DNA of 64,000 nucleotides from Anaerocolumna sp. (GCA_029256725.1 JAQSXJ010000004.1:26890-90889); one strand, 5' to 3'. Positions 17,105 through 26,625 are shown, numbered from the stretch's first letter. Translations and numbers: made by a program. Notes: generated from the letters alone by a model not told the origin.

Positions 17105-17713
17105 ATGAGTGCATTTTTAGGACCGATCCATTATTGGGTATATAATAAGATTAAACTTCAGGAAGAACTTGTTAAGGATATTGTAGAACTCAGTGCAGTA
17201 AATGGCTGGGATAATGAATTAGAAGATAAGCTTGCTAAGAGGTTTGGAACTATCAGCAGTGAACCTCTGGAAGATATTATAGATGGTATGAACATACATG
17301 GCTGGTTACAGTCTAAACTCTCTATTACAGAAGGAAGACTTGCCTTAGCAGTAACCGAAATCTTAAATCAGGATGTTAACAGAAAAGAAAAACTGATTGA
17401 AACTGCTTTTGAATTTGGTAAGAAACATAGCATTCCAAACACTGCTGATGCAGAAGATGCGTTTCAGGTTATCAGTGACAGTCTTATAGATGGAATGCCC
17501 TGCGACCATGTAAATGAAATATTGGAGCAAGGTTCATCTTTTACAAGCTGGCAGCAGGCTGAGTGTGTACACGGCAGATACTGGGAACTGGTAAACGGTT
17601 CCATAGAAGTATATTATGAACTTCGTAAGGCAATAATTGAAGGATTGATAAGCGGAACAGCAATTAAATTTATTGTGAAACCCGATGATGCTTTCGAACT
17701 TACATTAAACTAA
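17105..17713 (+). CDS. Conserved hypothetical protein of the hcp/hemerythrin cluster
   Basis: 202 residues from the ATG at 17105, behind AAGGAGAAG; the open frame extends 11 codons upstream without a ribosome binding site. It begins MSAFLGPIHYWVYNKI. I recall similar clostridial proteins starting this way but no function. Potential metal or thiol ligands are H9, the Cys and His in PCDHVNEI and in ECVHGRYWE, and an earlier His in MNIHGW. It is soluble and helical. Its place between hcp and two hemerythrins suggests a role in the same stress response (inference). Confidence 0.75.
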   Translation: MSAFLGPIHYWVYNKIKLQEELVKDIVELSAVNGWDNELEDKLAKRFGTISSEPLEDIIDGMNIHGWLQSKLSITEGRLALAVTEILNQDVNRKEKLIETAFEFGKKHSIPNTADAEDAFQVISDSLIDGMPCDHVNEILEQGSSFTSWQQAECVHGRYWELVNGSIEVYYELRKAIIEGLISGTAIKFIVKPDDAFELTLN

Positions 17714-17747
17714 AAATAATATTTTAAATAATACAGGAGGTATGGAT

Positions 17748-18311
17748 ATGTACAGTGTAGAATTAATGGTAGCAGAACATGATAATATTTTAAAGCTTAT
17801 CCAGGTGATAGAAAATGCATGCTGCAAAATCATAGATGGTGAAGAACCGGTACCTGAGGATTTTGAGAAGATGATATATTTTGCTAGAAATTATGCAGAT
17901 AAGCATCATCACGGAAAAGAAGAACAGGTACTGTTTGCTGAAATGACAAATAACTTAGGCAAGATAGGAACCAATCTGATTCAACACGGTATGTTGGTAG
18001 AACATGATCTGGGACGCCTGCACATATCCGACCTTGAAAATTCTATTACTCTTTACAGAGAAAATCCTGCAACACTTCATAAGCTGGGAATGATAGCAGG
18101 AGCATCCGGTTACGCAGTTCTGTTAAAAAGGCATATCGGGAAAGAAAATGAAGTTATCTATCCTTATGCAGAGAAAAGCCTATCAAAAGAAATCCTCGAC
18201 TCCGTTGATAAAAGAGTCAGAGCCTTTGAAGAGGAAGCGACAGAGCAAGGTGTACAAGAGCACTGCCTTGGAATACTAAAGGAACTTACCGGGAAATACG
18301 GAGTAGAATAA
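17748..18311 (+). CDS. Hemerythrin-domain protein
   Basis: 187 residues. The start at 17748 is set by AGGAGG ending seven bases upstream; the ATG at 17742 is too close to it. The hemerythrin/HHE ligand pattern is complete: AEHDNIL, DKHHHGKEEQVLF, VEHDLGRLH and KRHIGKENEVIYPYAE. Such di-iron proteins bind O2 or NO, or store iron. It is 34 bases downstream of the unknown gene and 23 bases upstream of a second hemerythrin-like gene, so probably one operon. Confidence 0.9.
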   Translation: MYSVELMVAEHDNILKLIQVIENACCKIIDGEEPVPEDFEKMIYFARNYADKHHHGKEEQVLFAEMTNNLGKIGTNLIQHGMLVEHDLGRLHISDLENSITLYRENPATLHKLGMIAGASGYAVLLKRHIGKENEVIYPYAEKSLSKEILDSVDKRVRAFEEEATEQGVQEHCLGILKELTGKYGVE

Positions 18312-18334
18312 AGGTTTAGAACAGAGGTGTTACA

Positions 18335-18757
18335 ATGATTAATCTGGAACAGTTAAAAAAACAGCATGCCAGCATTGAAGAAGAGTTAGACATCATACTA
18401 AGTCTTACTTTTAAAGAGGAGTATATTGATTTACTGAGTGATATCACTCTCCATATCAATAAACTGGCAGGACTACTTAATATTCATCTGCTGTCTGAAG
18501 ATGATTTTATGTACCCTGCTTTAAGGGATAGCAAAGACACAGAAATAAAAAATATGGCAAGCTCCTACAGTGATGAGATGGGAGGTCTTGTTACAGAATT
18601 TACTGCTTATAAGAACCGGTTCAACACGAAAAGCAAGGTACTTGCAGCAGAAGCAGAGTTCCGACCCATGACGAAAACAGTTCTTGGTAAGATTAAAAGC
18701 CGTATGGACAAAGAAAATAAAAATTTGTACCGTTTAATTGCCGAGAAAAATTTATAA
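18335..18757 (+). CDS. Hemerythrin-like protein with degenerate ligand set
   Basis: 140 residues, start after AGAGGTG. Helical, with a hemerythrin-like arrangement: KKQHASIEEEL, then IHLLSEDDFMYPALRD. The third and fourth helices carry SYSDEMGGL and SRMDKENKNLYRLIAE, where the usual His residues are replaced by Asp and Met. It may therefore bind one iron, haem or nothing, unlike its neighbour. It probably lies in the same transcript and could partner the complete hemerythrin (inference). Confidence 0.75.
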   Translation: MINLEQLKKQHASIEEELDIILSLTFKEEYIDLLSDITLHINKLAGLLNIHLLSEDDFMYPALRDSKDTEIKNMASSYSDEMGGLVTEFTAYKNRFNTKSKVLAAEAEFRPMTKTVLGKIKSRMDKENKNLYRLIAEKNL

Positions 18758-19298
18758 GTTATACTTTGCAATTAGATTTAGCTAATAAATCATGTAAAAT
18801 TCAATATCTGGCATAATAAGTTGTCATTGTTCAGATTATTAATGGGCTTGTAAGCACTCATTTAGTGCAGTTTACGTCGCACTCATAAAATGCATCCGAT
18901 AGTTCCTAGATTTATCATCTAATAGATTATAATTAGCTTATAAAGAATAGACCACCTAGAGGACGTTCGTTTTTGCATCGTATCAACATGTAGTAGAATA
19001 TATCGTGTGATATCAATTGGACTGAGCGGATATAGATGACATATGAAAGAGAACAATCACTGCTGAGTATAGATAGAGAGCTTTTATAGACTTTAAAAAA
19101 TACTCGATATTGAAAGAGTATCAAGTTCCGTGTAATCGGTAAAACCAATGTAAAATATGTTGATAATTATTAAGGACAGAGCCTAATTTTTGGGTTTCTG
19201 CCCTTGCTTGTGTTATAAGACGATTTTTGAGTATTTAAGAAAATCATCTTAAAATCATAATAATTCCGAGATTATCTTAATAATTCTTCAAATATATC
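18758..19298. other. Gene-free stretch
   Basis: No supported gene. It contains two similar imperfect hairpins (GCACTCATTTAGTGC at 18854 and GCACTCATAAAATGC at 18879). A 71-codon open frame on the minus strand has no ribosome binding site. Sequence quality and the following transposase remnant suggest decayed mobile DNA. Confidence 0.5.
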
Positions 19299-19900
19299 TT
19301 AAGCTAGGAATGAATCGGCCCCAATCTTAACGGTGGCCTGTCCGCTTTTGCTTACCTTACAGAGTTGCTGATTCAATCCTTCTATGGCATTGGTGGTGTA
19401 AATAAGCCTACGATTTCTTTAGGTTATTTGTAATAAGTGGAAAGGTTAGCCCAACTATCTCTCCAGGACTTTGCTATTGTAGGGTATTTTCTTCCTCATT
19501 TCCCATCAAAAAATCCAATTCACTAAGTTCTATATCTTCTGTAGGTGCTGCATAGACATGTTTTAAATCGGACATGAGAGGCTTTATATCCTTATATGAT
19601 TCAAACTTTACCGTATTCCTTATTTGGTGGATAATTCACTGATATATTTCCGTTTCTAAGAATACAGCTTCATTGCAAGAAGGTCATATTATCTGCACAA
19701 ACTATCAAGATATCCTGTACTCCACGATTTTTTAAACTGTTCATGATGAATAACGAGAATTTTGCATTTTCATTTCGCCTACCTACATACAAGACATCTT
19801 TGTGTCCATTCATATCGATACCGATGGCTATATAAAAGGCCTTTTTCATAATCCTGCCTTAGTTTCTTACATGAAAATGTATGGCATCCATGAACATTAT
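19299..19900 (-). pseudogene. IS256-family (Mutator-type) transposase remnant
   Basis: Minus-strand translation gives, with several frameshifts and stops, the segments FMDAIHFHVRN, KKAFYIAIGIDMNGHKDVL, NSLKNRGVQDILIVCADN, SYKDIKPLMSDLKHVYAA, SWRDSWANLSTYYK and IYTTNAIEGLNQQL. This order is diagnostic of the IS256 transposase C-terminal two thirds. The N-terminal DNA-binding part and the last ~40 residues are missing, and I see no terminal inverted repeats. The element cannot transpose by itself. Confidence 0.85.
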
Positions 19901-20152
19901 GGTGATGCGAATGAATCCTTATTCAATAAATTTGTAAAAAATGGAGTCAGAATCATTATCAGTAAAGTATTTTGCCAATTCAAAAAAAGTATACAGTTTG
20001 ACATAACCAACTAATATCATAAATCTTAGTTGGAATCGTAAGTAATGCAAGTCAATCATATAAATCAGTTGACAAATAAAACCAAATACAATAAAATAAG
20101 TAGAATAATTCCATATTTTAATATAAAATAACATAATAAAACATATAGGAGA

Positions 20153-20948
20153 ATGAAAAGTTATATGGATCTATCATCTTTACTTACAGGACCACTACAT
20201 ATAAATATAGATATTACCAATAAATGCAACTTCTTTACTTAATGATGAGATTATTCATCAGTTATATGACTTAAATATAAGTTTAGTTGGATGTACTCTA
20301 TTTTCTCTAAAAGATGAAATACATGATTCAATAACACAAGTTAAAGATTCACTCAAAAAAACATTACACAATATTCAATTACTTCGCAAGTATAATATAC
20401 CTGTTGAGGTAAAGTGTGGAGTTACAAAATTTAATGTATATGAATGGGAGAAAGTAAGAGAGTTTTGTTGTTTAAATGGATTCACCTTTACACCTTATTA
20501 TGACATCAATCGTAAAAATAACGGAGATATTACACCAGAATCTTTTAGAGTTAATAAGGAAGAACTAATTAATATAATCGAAAAAGAAAAAGATAAGAAT
20601 TTAATTGGATTATTTCATAGATATAATCATGATTATGCATGTGAAGAGTTAAGATATACTCTTTCGATTAGAAGTGATGGTACAATAAATCCTTGTCCAA
20701 GATTTTTCCTAGAGTTAGGTAACATAAAACAAAATAGTATAAAAAATAATTGGTATGAATCAGAATATTTAAAAATAATCCAAAGTATAAAATGGGGTGA
20801 TCTCCCAGAATGTTCAATTTGTAGTCAACAAATATACTGTAAACGTTGCCCAGGCATAGCTTTTATAGAATCCGGTAATTTTTTTTATAAAAGTAGTATG
20901 AATTGTTTTATTGCTCAATGTAAGTGCGAGGTTTCTAACGCTAAGTAA
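20153..20948 (+). pseudogene. Radical SAM/SPASM protein with internal deletion
   Basis: The first frame opens at 20153 (MKSYMDLSS), runs through INIDITNKCN and hits TAA at 20240. The next frame continues from about 20230 as TSLLNDEIIHQLYDLNIS to TAA at 20946. Its end carries a SPASM-type cysteine-rich tail (NPCPRFF, ECSICSQQIYCKRCPG, MNCFIAQCKCE). A deletion between NKCN and SLLNDE removed most of the CxxxCxxC motif and the SGGEP region of the radical SAM core. The intact ancestor was probably a peptide-modifying enzyme. The DNA is more AT-rich than the flanking chromosome. Confidence 0.75.
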
Positions 20949-20999
20949 ATACTAATGTCAATTTGTAATAGCATTTTAAAGTGAAGAAGGGAGAATTTA

Positions 21000-21473
21000 T
21001 TGAATATGGCATATAAAAAAATAGATGAAACTAATAAACATATTTTTCATAAATTAATGTTAGATTATTATAGAGAAGGCTGTGATGAAAATACACCGCA
21101 GAATATATTAGATGATTTTATTATTTCATTATACAATAATATAGTTACTAAATCTATGTATGGTAGATTAATAGAGTTAGATAAGAAAATAATAGGTTTT
21201 GTTATTTGGATGATTGATGTAGATGGTAACGATTATAGTGAAATGCCTGGATATGGAACAATAGCAGAAATTGGTATTAAGGCAGAATATAGAAATCAAG
21301 GGATTGGGAAGAAAATTGTACTATTTGCAGAAAAGAAAATGATGGAAATGGGAGTTAAGGGGTTCTATGTTACAGTATATGAACCAGCAACTAAATTCTG
21401 GAGTAATTGTGGGTACACTAATACGCATAATAAAGGAAATAATAATTTGGAAATATATTCCAAAAAAGTGTGA
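21000..21473 (+). CDS. GNAT-family N-acetyltransferase
   Basis: 157 residues, TTG start at 21000 preceded by AGGGAG. GNAT features are IAEIGIKAEYRNQGIGKKIV (acetyl-CoA-binding loop) and the C-terminal FYVTVYEPATKFWSNCGYTN. It follows the broken radical SAM gene by 51 bases and shares its AT-rich composition, so both may come from one transferred peptide-modification locus (inference). Substrate unknown. Confidence 0.85.
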   Translation: MNMAYKKIDETNKHIFHKLMLDYYREGCDENTPQNILDDFIISLYNNIVTKSMYGRLIELDKKIIGFVIWMIDVDGNDYSEMPGYGTIAEIGIKAEYRNQGIGKKIVLFAEKKMMEMGVKGFYVTVYEPATKFWSNCGYTNTHNKGNNNLEIYSKKV

Positions 21474-22090
21474 TGAAGTCTTGTTGAATTAATTAGAAAG
21501 AAACTGTGATATTAATAGCTTATAAACTAATGGTTTTATACTCTTGTAGGGGAAGTTCCTGTTAGATCTGTTTATACAACATCAATCAGATATTTACATA
21601 GTATATTATTAATGAAGATTAAGTGGGCTATGAAATAATATTTTTGATTCAAGATAATATTGAAACAGAATCTGCAGTCAGTTATTTGTCTTATTTCCAA
21701 TAAACAAATAAGTTTTTTCTAAATCTTACAGGTATTGAAACACTATATAAGTTATTTGCAGGAAGATAAAGTTAATATAACTAAAATAGGTCATAAATTT
21801 TTAAAATAATTCTTGAGGTTTCCTTCACGTTTATAAACTGATACACTATTGTTATAAGATAAACCATCTTATATAATGTATGACACGGAAGGAGTTGTAA
21901 GGTATGACACCTGAAAATTGCAACTATGGATCAATTTAATAGTATTTTTATAATGGATTTATTATAAGAAAGCATTTGAAGGGATATACTTTGCTGAACT
22001 CATCGTAAGGAAACCTTGGATTATAAGTTGAAGATTGATAGATCTTTAATTAAAATATAATCAGATTGTGATCAGGTTAAATATATAGGT
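21474..22090. other. Gene-free, apparently decayed stretch
   Basis: No intact gene. AAGGAGTTGTAAGGT at about 21891 precedes a 12-codon frame (MTPENCNYGSI). Other frames show short protein-like bits (KIATMDQFNSIFIMD, KAFEGIYFAELIV) interrupted by stops, which suggests a degraded gene that I cannot identify. Confidence 0.4.
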
Positions 22091-22096
22091 TGACAG

Positions 22097-22130
22097 CACT
22101 GTAGAAGGAGTATTCTTCTGCAGTTTTTTA
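22097..22130 (+). terminator. Terminator/attenuator upstream of the ABC-F gene
   Basis: CTGTAGAAG pairs with CTTCTGCAG and is followed by TTTTTT. It lies about 160 bases before the ABC-F start and about 40 bases after a possible promoter (TTGATA, 15-bp spacer, TATAAT near 22040-22070). A second hairpin (TATCGG..CCGATA, 22247-22274) lies between it and the start codon. The arrangement fits transcription attenuation, as is common for antibiotic-resistance ABC-F genes. Confidence 0.55.
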
Positions 22131-22291
22131 TGCCCTGAAATAGTAATGCTTTCTTTCTTGAAACCTTTCGCTGATAGGAAAAAAATAAAGGAAAGGATGC
22201 CACCTTATAGTTTTTCAGTCGGGATGCGGCAGGAAAAAGGCATATGATGGCAGTATCGGAGGCCGTCCCCCGATATCAGGTTTAATTAAAA

Positions 22292-24244
22292 ATGAAAGAC
22301 ATATTTGTTAATGGTGTAAAAAAATATATGAATACCACATTGGTATTAAAAAATGTAACCTTTATGGTAAATGAAGGCGAAAGAGCAGGAATGGTCGGTG
22401 AGAACGGAAGTGGTAAGACCACGGTCATGAAACTGATTGCCGGTAAACTGACTTTAAATCATTGTGCAGGTTATCCTTATGCTCCTGTACCTCCGGGTTA
22501 CGATGAAGGCTGGGTCATTCTGTCAAAGGACACTACCTGTGCTTATCTGGATCAGATACCGGATTATGAAGCGGGGGTTAAGGTAATAGATGTGCTTAAT
22601 ATGGCTTTTGAAGAGGTGTTCCAGTTAGAGTCAGAGTTAAGAAGTCTTGAGCTCGAGATGCAGCAGGCGGAAGGCACAAATCTTGAGAAAGTGTTAAATA
22701 AATATGATAACTGTTTAAAGCAATACGAAAGCAAAGGCGGATACCAGGTAACCGAGAAGCTTAACAGGATCTGCAAAGGATTAAAGTTCAGTGATGAATT
22801 CTTAAAGAAAGATTTTAATATACTAAGCGGCGGAGAGAAGACAACAACCGCACTGGGTAAGCTCTTAATGGATAATCCCGATGTACTGCTTTTAGATGAG
22901 CCCACCAATCATCTGGATATGGAATCAGTAGAATGGCTGGAGGAATATATTAAGACCTATAAGGGGACGGTTATTATTGTTTCCCATGACAGGTATTTCC
23001 TGGATCATACGGTAACGAAAATAATTGAGATTGAAGTGGGAGAGGCAGAGACGTACAACGGAAACTATACGGAATTTCTACGTCAGAAGGAAGAGAATTT
23101 CAGGCTATGGCAGGAGCATTACAAAGATCAGCAGAAAAAAATCAATGACATGGAAAAGTCCGTGAGACAGTTAAGAGAATGGGCTTCGAAAGGCGGTAAC
23201 GAGAAGTTCTTCAAAAGAGCTGCAAGTATTCAGATAAAGCTGGATAAAATGGAGCGGATCGACCGTCCTGGTTCGAAAGATAATAATCTGCGTCTGAAGG
23301 TTTCAGAAGCAGAAAGGTCAGGAAATATAGTAGTAAAAGCCAAAGAGTTAAAGAAAGCCTTTGGTGAGAAGATATTATTTAATGAAGCGGATGCAGAAAT
23401 CTATTTCAGAGAGCGAGTTGCTATGATCGGACAGAATGGCAGCGGTAAAACTACCTTTCTTAAAATGCTCTTAAAAGAAATAGAACCGGAGCAAGGCAGT
23501 ATAGAGTTTGGCAGTAATGTTAAGATGGCTTACCTGCCGCAAAATCTGGCTTTTCAGAATGAAGAAATTACTCTGCTGGAATGCTTTCGGGAGGACATTT
23601 CAATCCTTGAAGGAGCAGCCAGAGAATATCTAGCCAGGTTCTTATTCTTTGGAAGTACTGTTTTTAAGAGGGTAAAGTATCTGTCTGGCGGTGAACGAGT
23701 ACGTCTTATGTTGAGCAAACTTCTATTTACTGATGTGAATCTGTTGATACTTGATGAACCGACCAATCATCTGGATACTGTGTCCATCGAGAATATTGAG
23801 AATACGCTGGAGACATTTAAGGGAACCGTGTTCTATATTTCCCATGACAGGTACTTTATTAATAAAACGGCAACCAGGATATTGGAACTTAACAATGGGA
23901 AACTAAAGAGTTATGACGGTAACTACGATGCATATAAAGCGGAAAAAGAAAAGTTAGAGAGTTATTTATTGACTTCTGATACAAATATGAATAGCGCCAA
24001 TCCAGCTAACACCAAAGATAAACAAGTCTCAAAAGAAGGAAAAAAGGTGAATCCAGTCCATACAGCTTACCTTGAGAGGAATATAGAAAATCTGGAAAAT
24101 GAGCTAAAAGCAGTAAATGACCGTATGAATTCACCTGAAATACCGTTAGAGGAACTAAATACACTATATAGCAAGCATCAAGAGCTATCAGCCGAGCTTG
24201 AAGAGGTTATGGAGGAATGGTTATCCATAAGTAATCAAGTATAA
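22292..24244 (+). CDS. ABC-F family ATPase (ribosome-associated)
   Basis: 650 residues, two ABC domains in one chain and no membrane segments. Walker A is GENGSGKTT and GQNGSGKTT; the signatures are LSGGEK and LSGGER; LLDEPTNHLD and ILDEPTNHLD follow. A charged helical linker joins the domains and a coiled-coil tail closes the protein (about 595-650). About 20 extra residues (GYPYAPVPPGYDEGWVILSK) sit after the first Walker A. ABC-F proteins act on the ribosomal E site; some confer resistance to drugs of the large subunit. The attenuator-like leader favours a resistance role, but this is inference. Confidence 0.88.
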   Translation: MKDIFVNGVKKYMNTTLVLKNVTFMVNEGERAGMVGENGSGKTTVMKLIAGKLTLNHCAGYPYAPVPPGYDEGWVILSKDTTCAYLDQIPDYEAGVKVIDVLNMAFEEVFQLESELRSLELEMQQAEGTNLEKVLNKYDNCLKQYESKGGYQVTEKLNRICKGLKFSDEFLKKDFNILSGGEKTTTALGKLLMDNPDVLLLDEPTNHLDMESVEWLEEYIKTYKGTVIIVSHDRYFLDHTVTKIIEIEVGEAETYNGNYTEFLRQKEENFRLWQEHYKDQQKKINDMEKSVRQLREWASKGGNEKFFKRAASIQIKLDKMERIDRPGSKDNNLRLKVSEAERSGNIVVKAKELKKAFGEKILFNEADAEIYFRERVAMIGQNGSGKTTFLKMLLKEIEPEQGSIEFGSNVKMAYLPQNLAFQNEEITLLECFREDISILEGAAREYLARFLFFGSTVFKRVKYLSGGERVRLMLSKLLFTDVNLLILDEPTNHLDTVSIENIENTLETFKGTVFYISHDRYFINKTATRILELNNGKLKSYDGNYDAYKAEKEKLESYLLTSDTNMNSANPANTKDKQVSKEGKKVNPVHTAYLERNIENLENELKAVNDRMNSPEIPLEELNTLYSKHQELSAELEEVMEEWLSISNQV

Positions 24245-25413
24245 CATAAAAAGATTCCAGCCTCCTTCGTCACCATTAACCCCTTTTTACCAAGCTTTGC
24301 AGCAAGGAATTTCTCAAAATCCTCCTTGGAATCTTTTAAGAAACGCATCTGATTACCATGGCAGGAGTAAATAAAATCTGCGAGAGGTTTGACCTCTTTT
24401 ACCAACAGGCTGTCGGAATAGCAATGCTTTTCCACAGCCTGAAATAATTCCTCTAATTCTTCCGCCCCCTTATCAAGGCCGAAGATATCAAAGAGTTTCA
24501 CTTCTGATAAGGCAATTCTCTCATCGTATTCCTTTGCCAATGCTTCAATTTCCTGCAGATGCTTTCTGCCGTAAGTACTAAGACAGAGACATCCTGAGGG
24601 CTTTAAGACCCGTTTAAGCTCTGCCAAAGCTTTCTTACGGTCTTTGGCATAAAAGAGTACATGATTAGCAATTACAACATCAAAGGTTTCAGACGAATAA
24701 GGAATCTCCTGCATATCAAATTGTTTATATTGATAATCACCAGGGATACCTTTTAATCGTGAAGCTGCATTTCTTAACATACCAGAAGAGATATCAGATA
24801 GCAGAACGGTAATATCTGAGGGGAGGCGGTCTCGATTCTCATACCACAATTCACCGTTTCCACAGCCAACCTCCAGAACCTTGCATCCTCTGTTAAGGGG
24901 AAGGTTACCGTAAATCCATTGATACCAGCTCTCAGGGTTTCTGGAATAGCGCTTATGAAGGTCAATTCGCACCTCCAGATTTTTTGAGGTCTTATATTGA
25001 TCGATAAGAGTTTCTTCCATACTAAGAAGATGAATTAAGGAAACCATGTGATTCCAGTCAGGTTCTTCTGATTCAGGCAGAGCCTGTGCTGTCTTTTTAA
25101 TAATCTGCTCCATTTGCTTTAAAGCAGCAATCTTGTCTTTTAGCAGCTTCTGCTGAAGGTTTAAGGATTCCTTAACATAGGCTGAGTCAGTGTAATTAAC
25201 GGAGATTTCTTTTATTTCCTCCAGAGAAAAACCAAGCATTTTAAGGGCAAGGATTCTTTGAAGGACGGCAAAATCCTTGTCTGTATAGAAACGGTAACCG
25301 GATTCTTTCATAAGGGAGGGTTTTAATAGCCCTACCTCATCATAATAGCGGATTGTCCGTACCGATACATTTGCTCTTTTGGAAAATTCTCCGGTTGTAT
25401 AAAGGTTCTCCAT
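24235..25413 (-). CDS. MerR regulator fused to a SAM-dependent methyltransferase
   Basis: 392 residues. Residues 1-70 are a MerR winged helix (YTTGEFSKRANVSVRTIRYYDEVGLL), and 75-115 a coiled coil. Residues ~140-290 form a class I methyltransferase with motif I VLEVGCGNGELW, DISSGMLRNA, FDVVIANHVLFYA and LKRVLKPSGCLCLSTYG. The end overlaps the 3' end of the convergent ABC-F gene by 10 bases. The methyl acceptor is unknown. The fusion could make an enzyme whose expression or activity responds to the MerR ligand, possibly a toxic small molecule (inference). Confidence 0.85.
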   Translation of the reverse strand: MENLYTTGEFSKRANVSVRTIRYYDEVGLLKPSLMKESGYRFYTDKDFAVLQRILALKMLGFSLEEIKEISVNYTDSAYVKESLNLQQKLLKDKIAALKQMEQIIKKTAQALPESEEPDWNHMVSLIHLLSMEETLIDQYKTSKNLEVRIDLHKRYSRNPESWYQWIYGNLPLNRGCKVLEVGCGNGELWYENRDRLPSDITVLLSDISSGMLRNAASRLKGIPGDYQYKQFDMQEIPYSSETFDVVIANHVLFYAKDRKKALAELKRVLKPSGCLCLSTYGRKHLQEIEALAKEYDERIALSEVKLFDIFGLDKGAEELEELFQAVEKHCYSDSLLVKEVKPLADFIYSCHGNQMRFLKDSKEDFEKFLAAKLGKKGLMVTKEAGIFLCYT

Positions 25414-25463
25414 TATGGTATTTTCTCCTCTCTATAACGAGCCTGTTCACTATGACTGGTATG

Positions 25464-26456
25464 TCATAGTTTTAAGAAGTCCTTGTTGTTAAGATACCAA
25501 TCGATGGTTTTCTTGATTCCCGCATCAAAAGAAATCTTTTGCTGCCACCCAAGCTCTCTTTGTATTTTAGAAGAGTCCATGGAATATCTTCTGTCATGAC
25601 CTTTTCTATCCTCCACATAGGCCAGGGGAGGTATATTTAGGTGGTATTTCTCTTTTAAGACAGCTGTAATCTTATGAACTACCTCAAGGTTAGTATAATC
25701 TTCTTCGGCACCTATATTATATACTTCTCCCAGAGTACCTTCCTTAAGAACCAGGTCAATTGCTGCCAGGTGATCTTCAACAAAAAGCCAGTTTCTGATA
25801 TTCTGTCCGTCTCCGTAGATAGGGATAGGATTGCCCGAGAGACAGTGAAACAGGCAATTGGGTATAAACTTCTCCTGGTATTGATAGGGACCGTAGTTAT
25901 TGGAACATCTTGTAACCAGAACCGGAAAGCCATAAGTTGTGAAATAAGCTCTTGCCATATGGTCGGCTCCGGCTTTGCTTGCAGAGTAAGGATTTCTCGG
26001 ATTAACAAGAGTTGCTTCGGTAAATTGGCCCTCTGCTTCCAGTTCTCCATACACCTCATCTGTGGAGATATAGAGGAATCGCTTACCCTCATAATGATCT
26101 CCCCAGTGATTTCTGGCAGCTTCCAGCAAATTAAGAGTACCGCTGACATTTACATCAGCAAATATTCTGGGAGACTTGATACTTCTGTCCACATGGGTAT
26201 GTGCGGCAAAATGAACCACATAATCTATGGGATATTCGGAGAAAAGGGAAGTAATAAGTTCTTCGTTTCTTATATCACCCTGGATAAAATGGTAATCTGC
26301 ACTTCCTTCGTAAGTGTTCAGGTTCTCTTTTCTGCCGCAGTAGGTGAGTGCATCCAGATTGAGTATCTGTATTTCCTCCTGTGATTTCTCCATAAGATAA
26401 TGAATATAGTTGGAACCTATGAATCCGGCTCCTCCGGTTATAAGATAAGTTTTCAT
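25464..26456 (-). CDS. rfbB: dTDP-glucose 4,6-dehydratase
   Basis: 330 residues, typical length. It has the NAD-binding motif TGGAGFIGSNY, the catalytic STDEVYGEL and YSASKAGADH (YxxxK), and sugar-nucleotide motifs such as NNYGPYQYQEKFIP. It converts dTDP-glucose to dTDP-4-keto-6-deoxyglucose, the second step to dTDP-rhamnose and related deoxysugars for surface glycans. The other rml genes are not in this window, so the pathway is scattered or the product is used otherwise. Confidence 0.93.
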   Translation of the reverse strand: MKTYLITGGAGFIGSNYIHYLMEKSQEEIQILNLDALTYCGRKENLNTYEGSADYHFIQGDIRNEELITSLFSEYPIDYVVHFAAHTHVDRSIKSPRIFADVNVSGTLNLLEAARNHWGDHYEGKRFLYISTDEVYGELEAEGQFTEATLVNPRNPYSASKAGADHMARAYFTTYGFPVLVTRCSNNYGPYQYQEKFIPNCLFHCLSGNPIPIYGDGQNIRNWLFVEDHLAAIDLVLKEGTLGEVYNIGAEEDYTNLEVVHKITAVLKEKYHLNIPPLAYVEDRKGHDRRYSMDSSKIQRELGWQQKISFDAGIKKTIDWYLNNKDFLKL

Positions 26457-26625
26457 GATGATTGTAACCTCCTAATGTGTGATAATTACATTGTAGAAGG
26501 TTACGCAGCGTGAGAGTCAAGTGTTAATTATAAATATTATTAAGCCTTATTCGGTGCATTATTTATTGCTTTATATGACAGATCTAATCTCAATAAAACC
26601 GAATTAAAATTACGTTTATTATAAC

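Noticed and set aside
18933-19148. 71-codon minus-strand frame
   Set aside because: No ribosome binding site, hydrophobic low-quality translation, adjacent to decayed transposase DNA.
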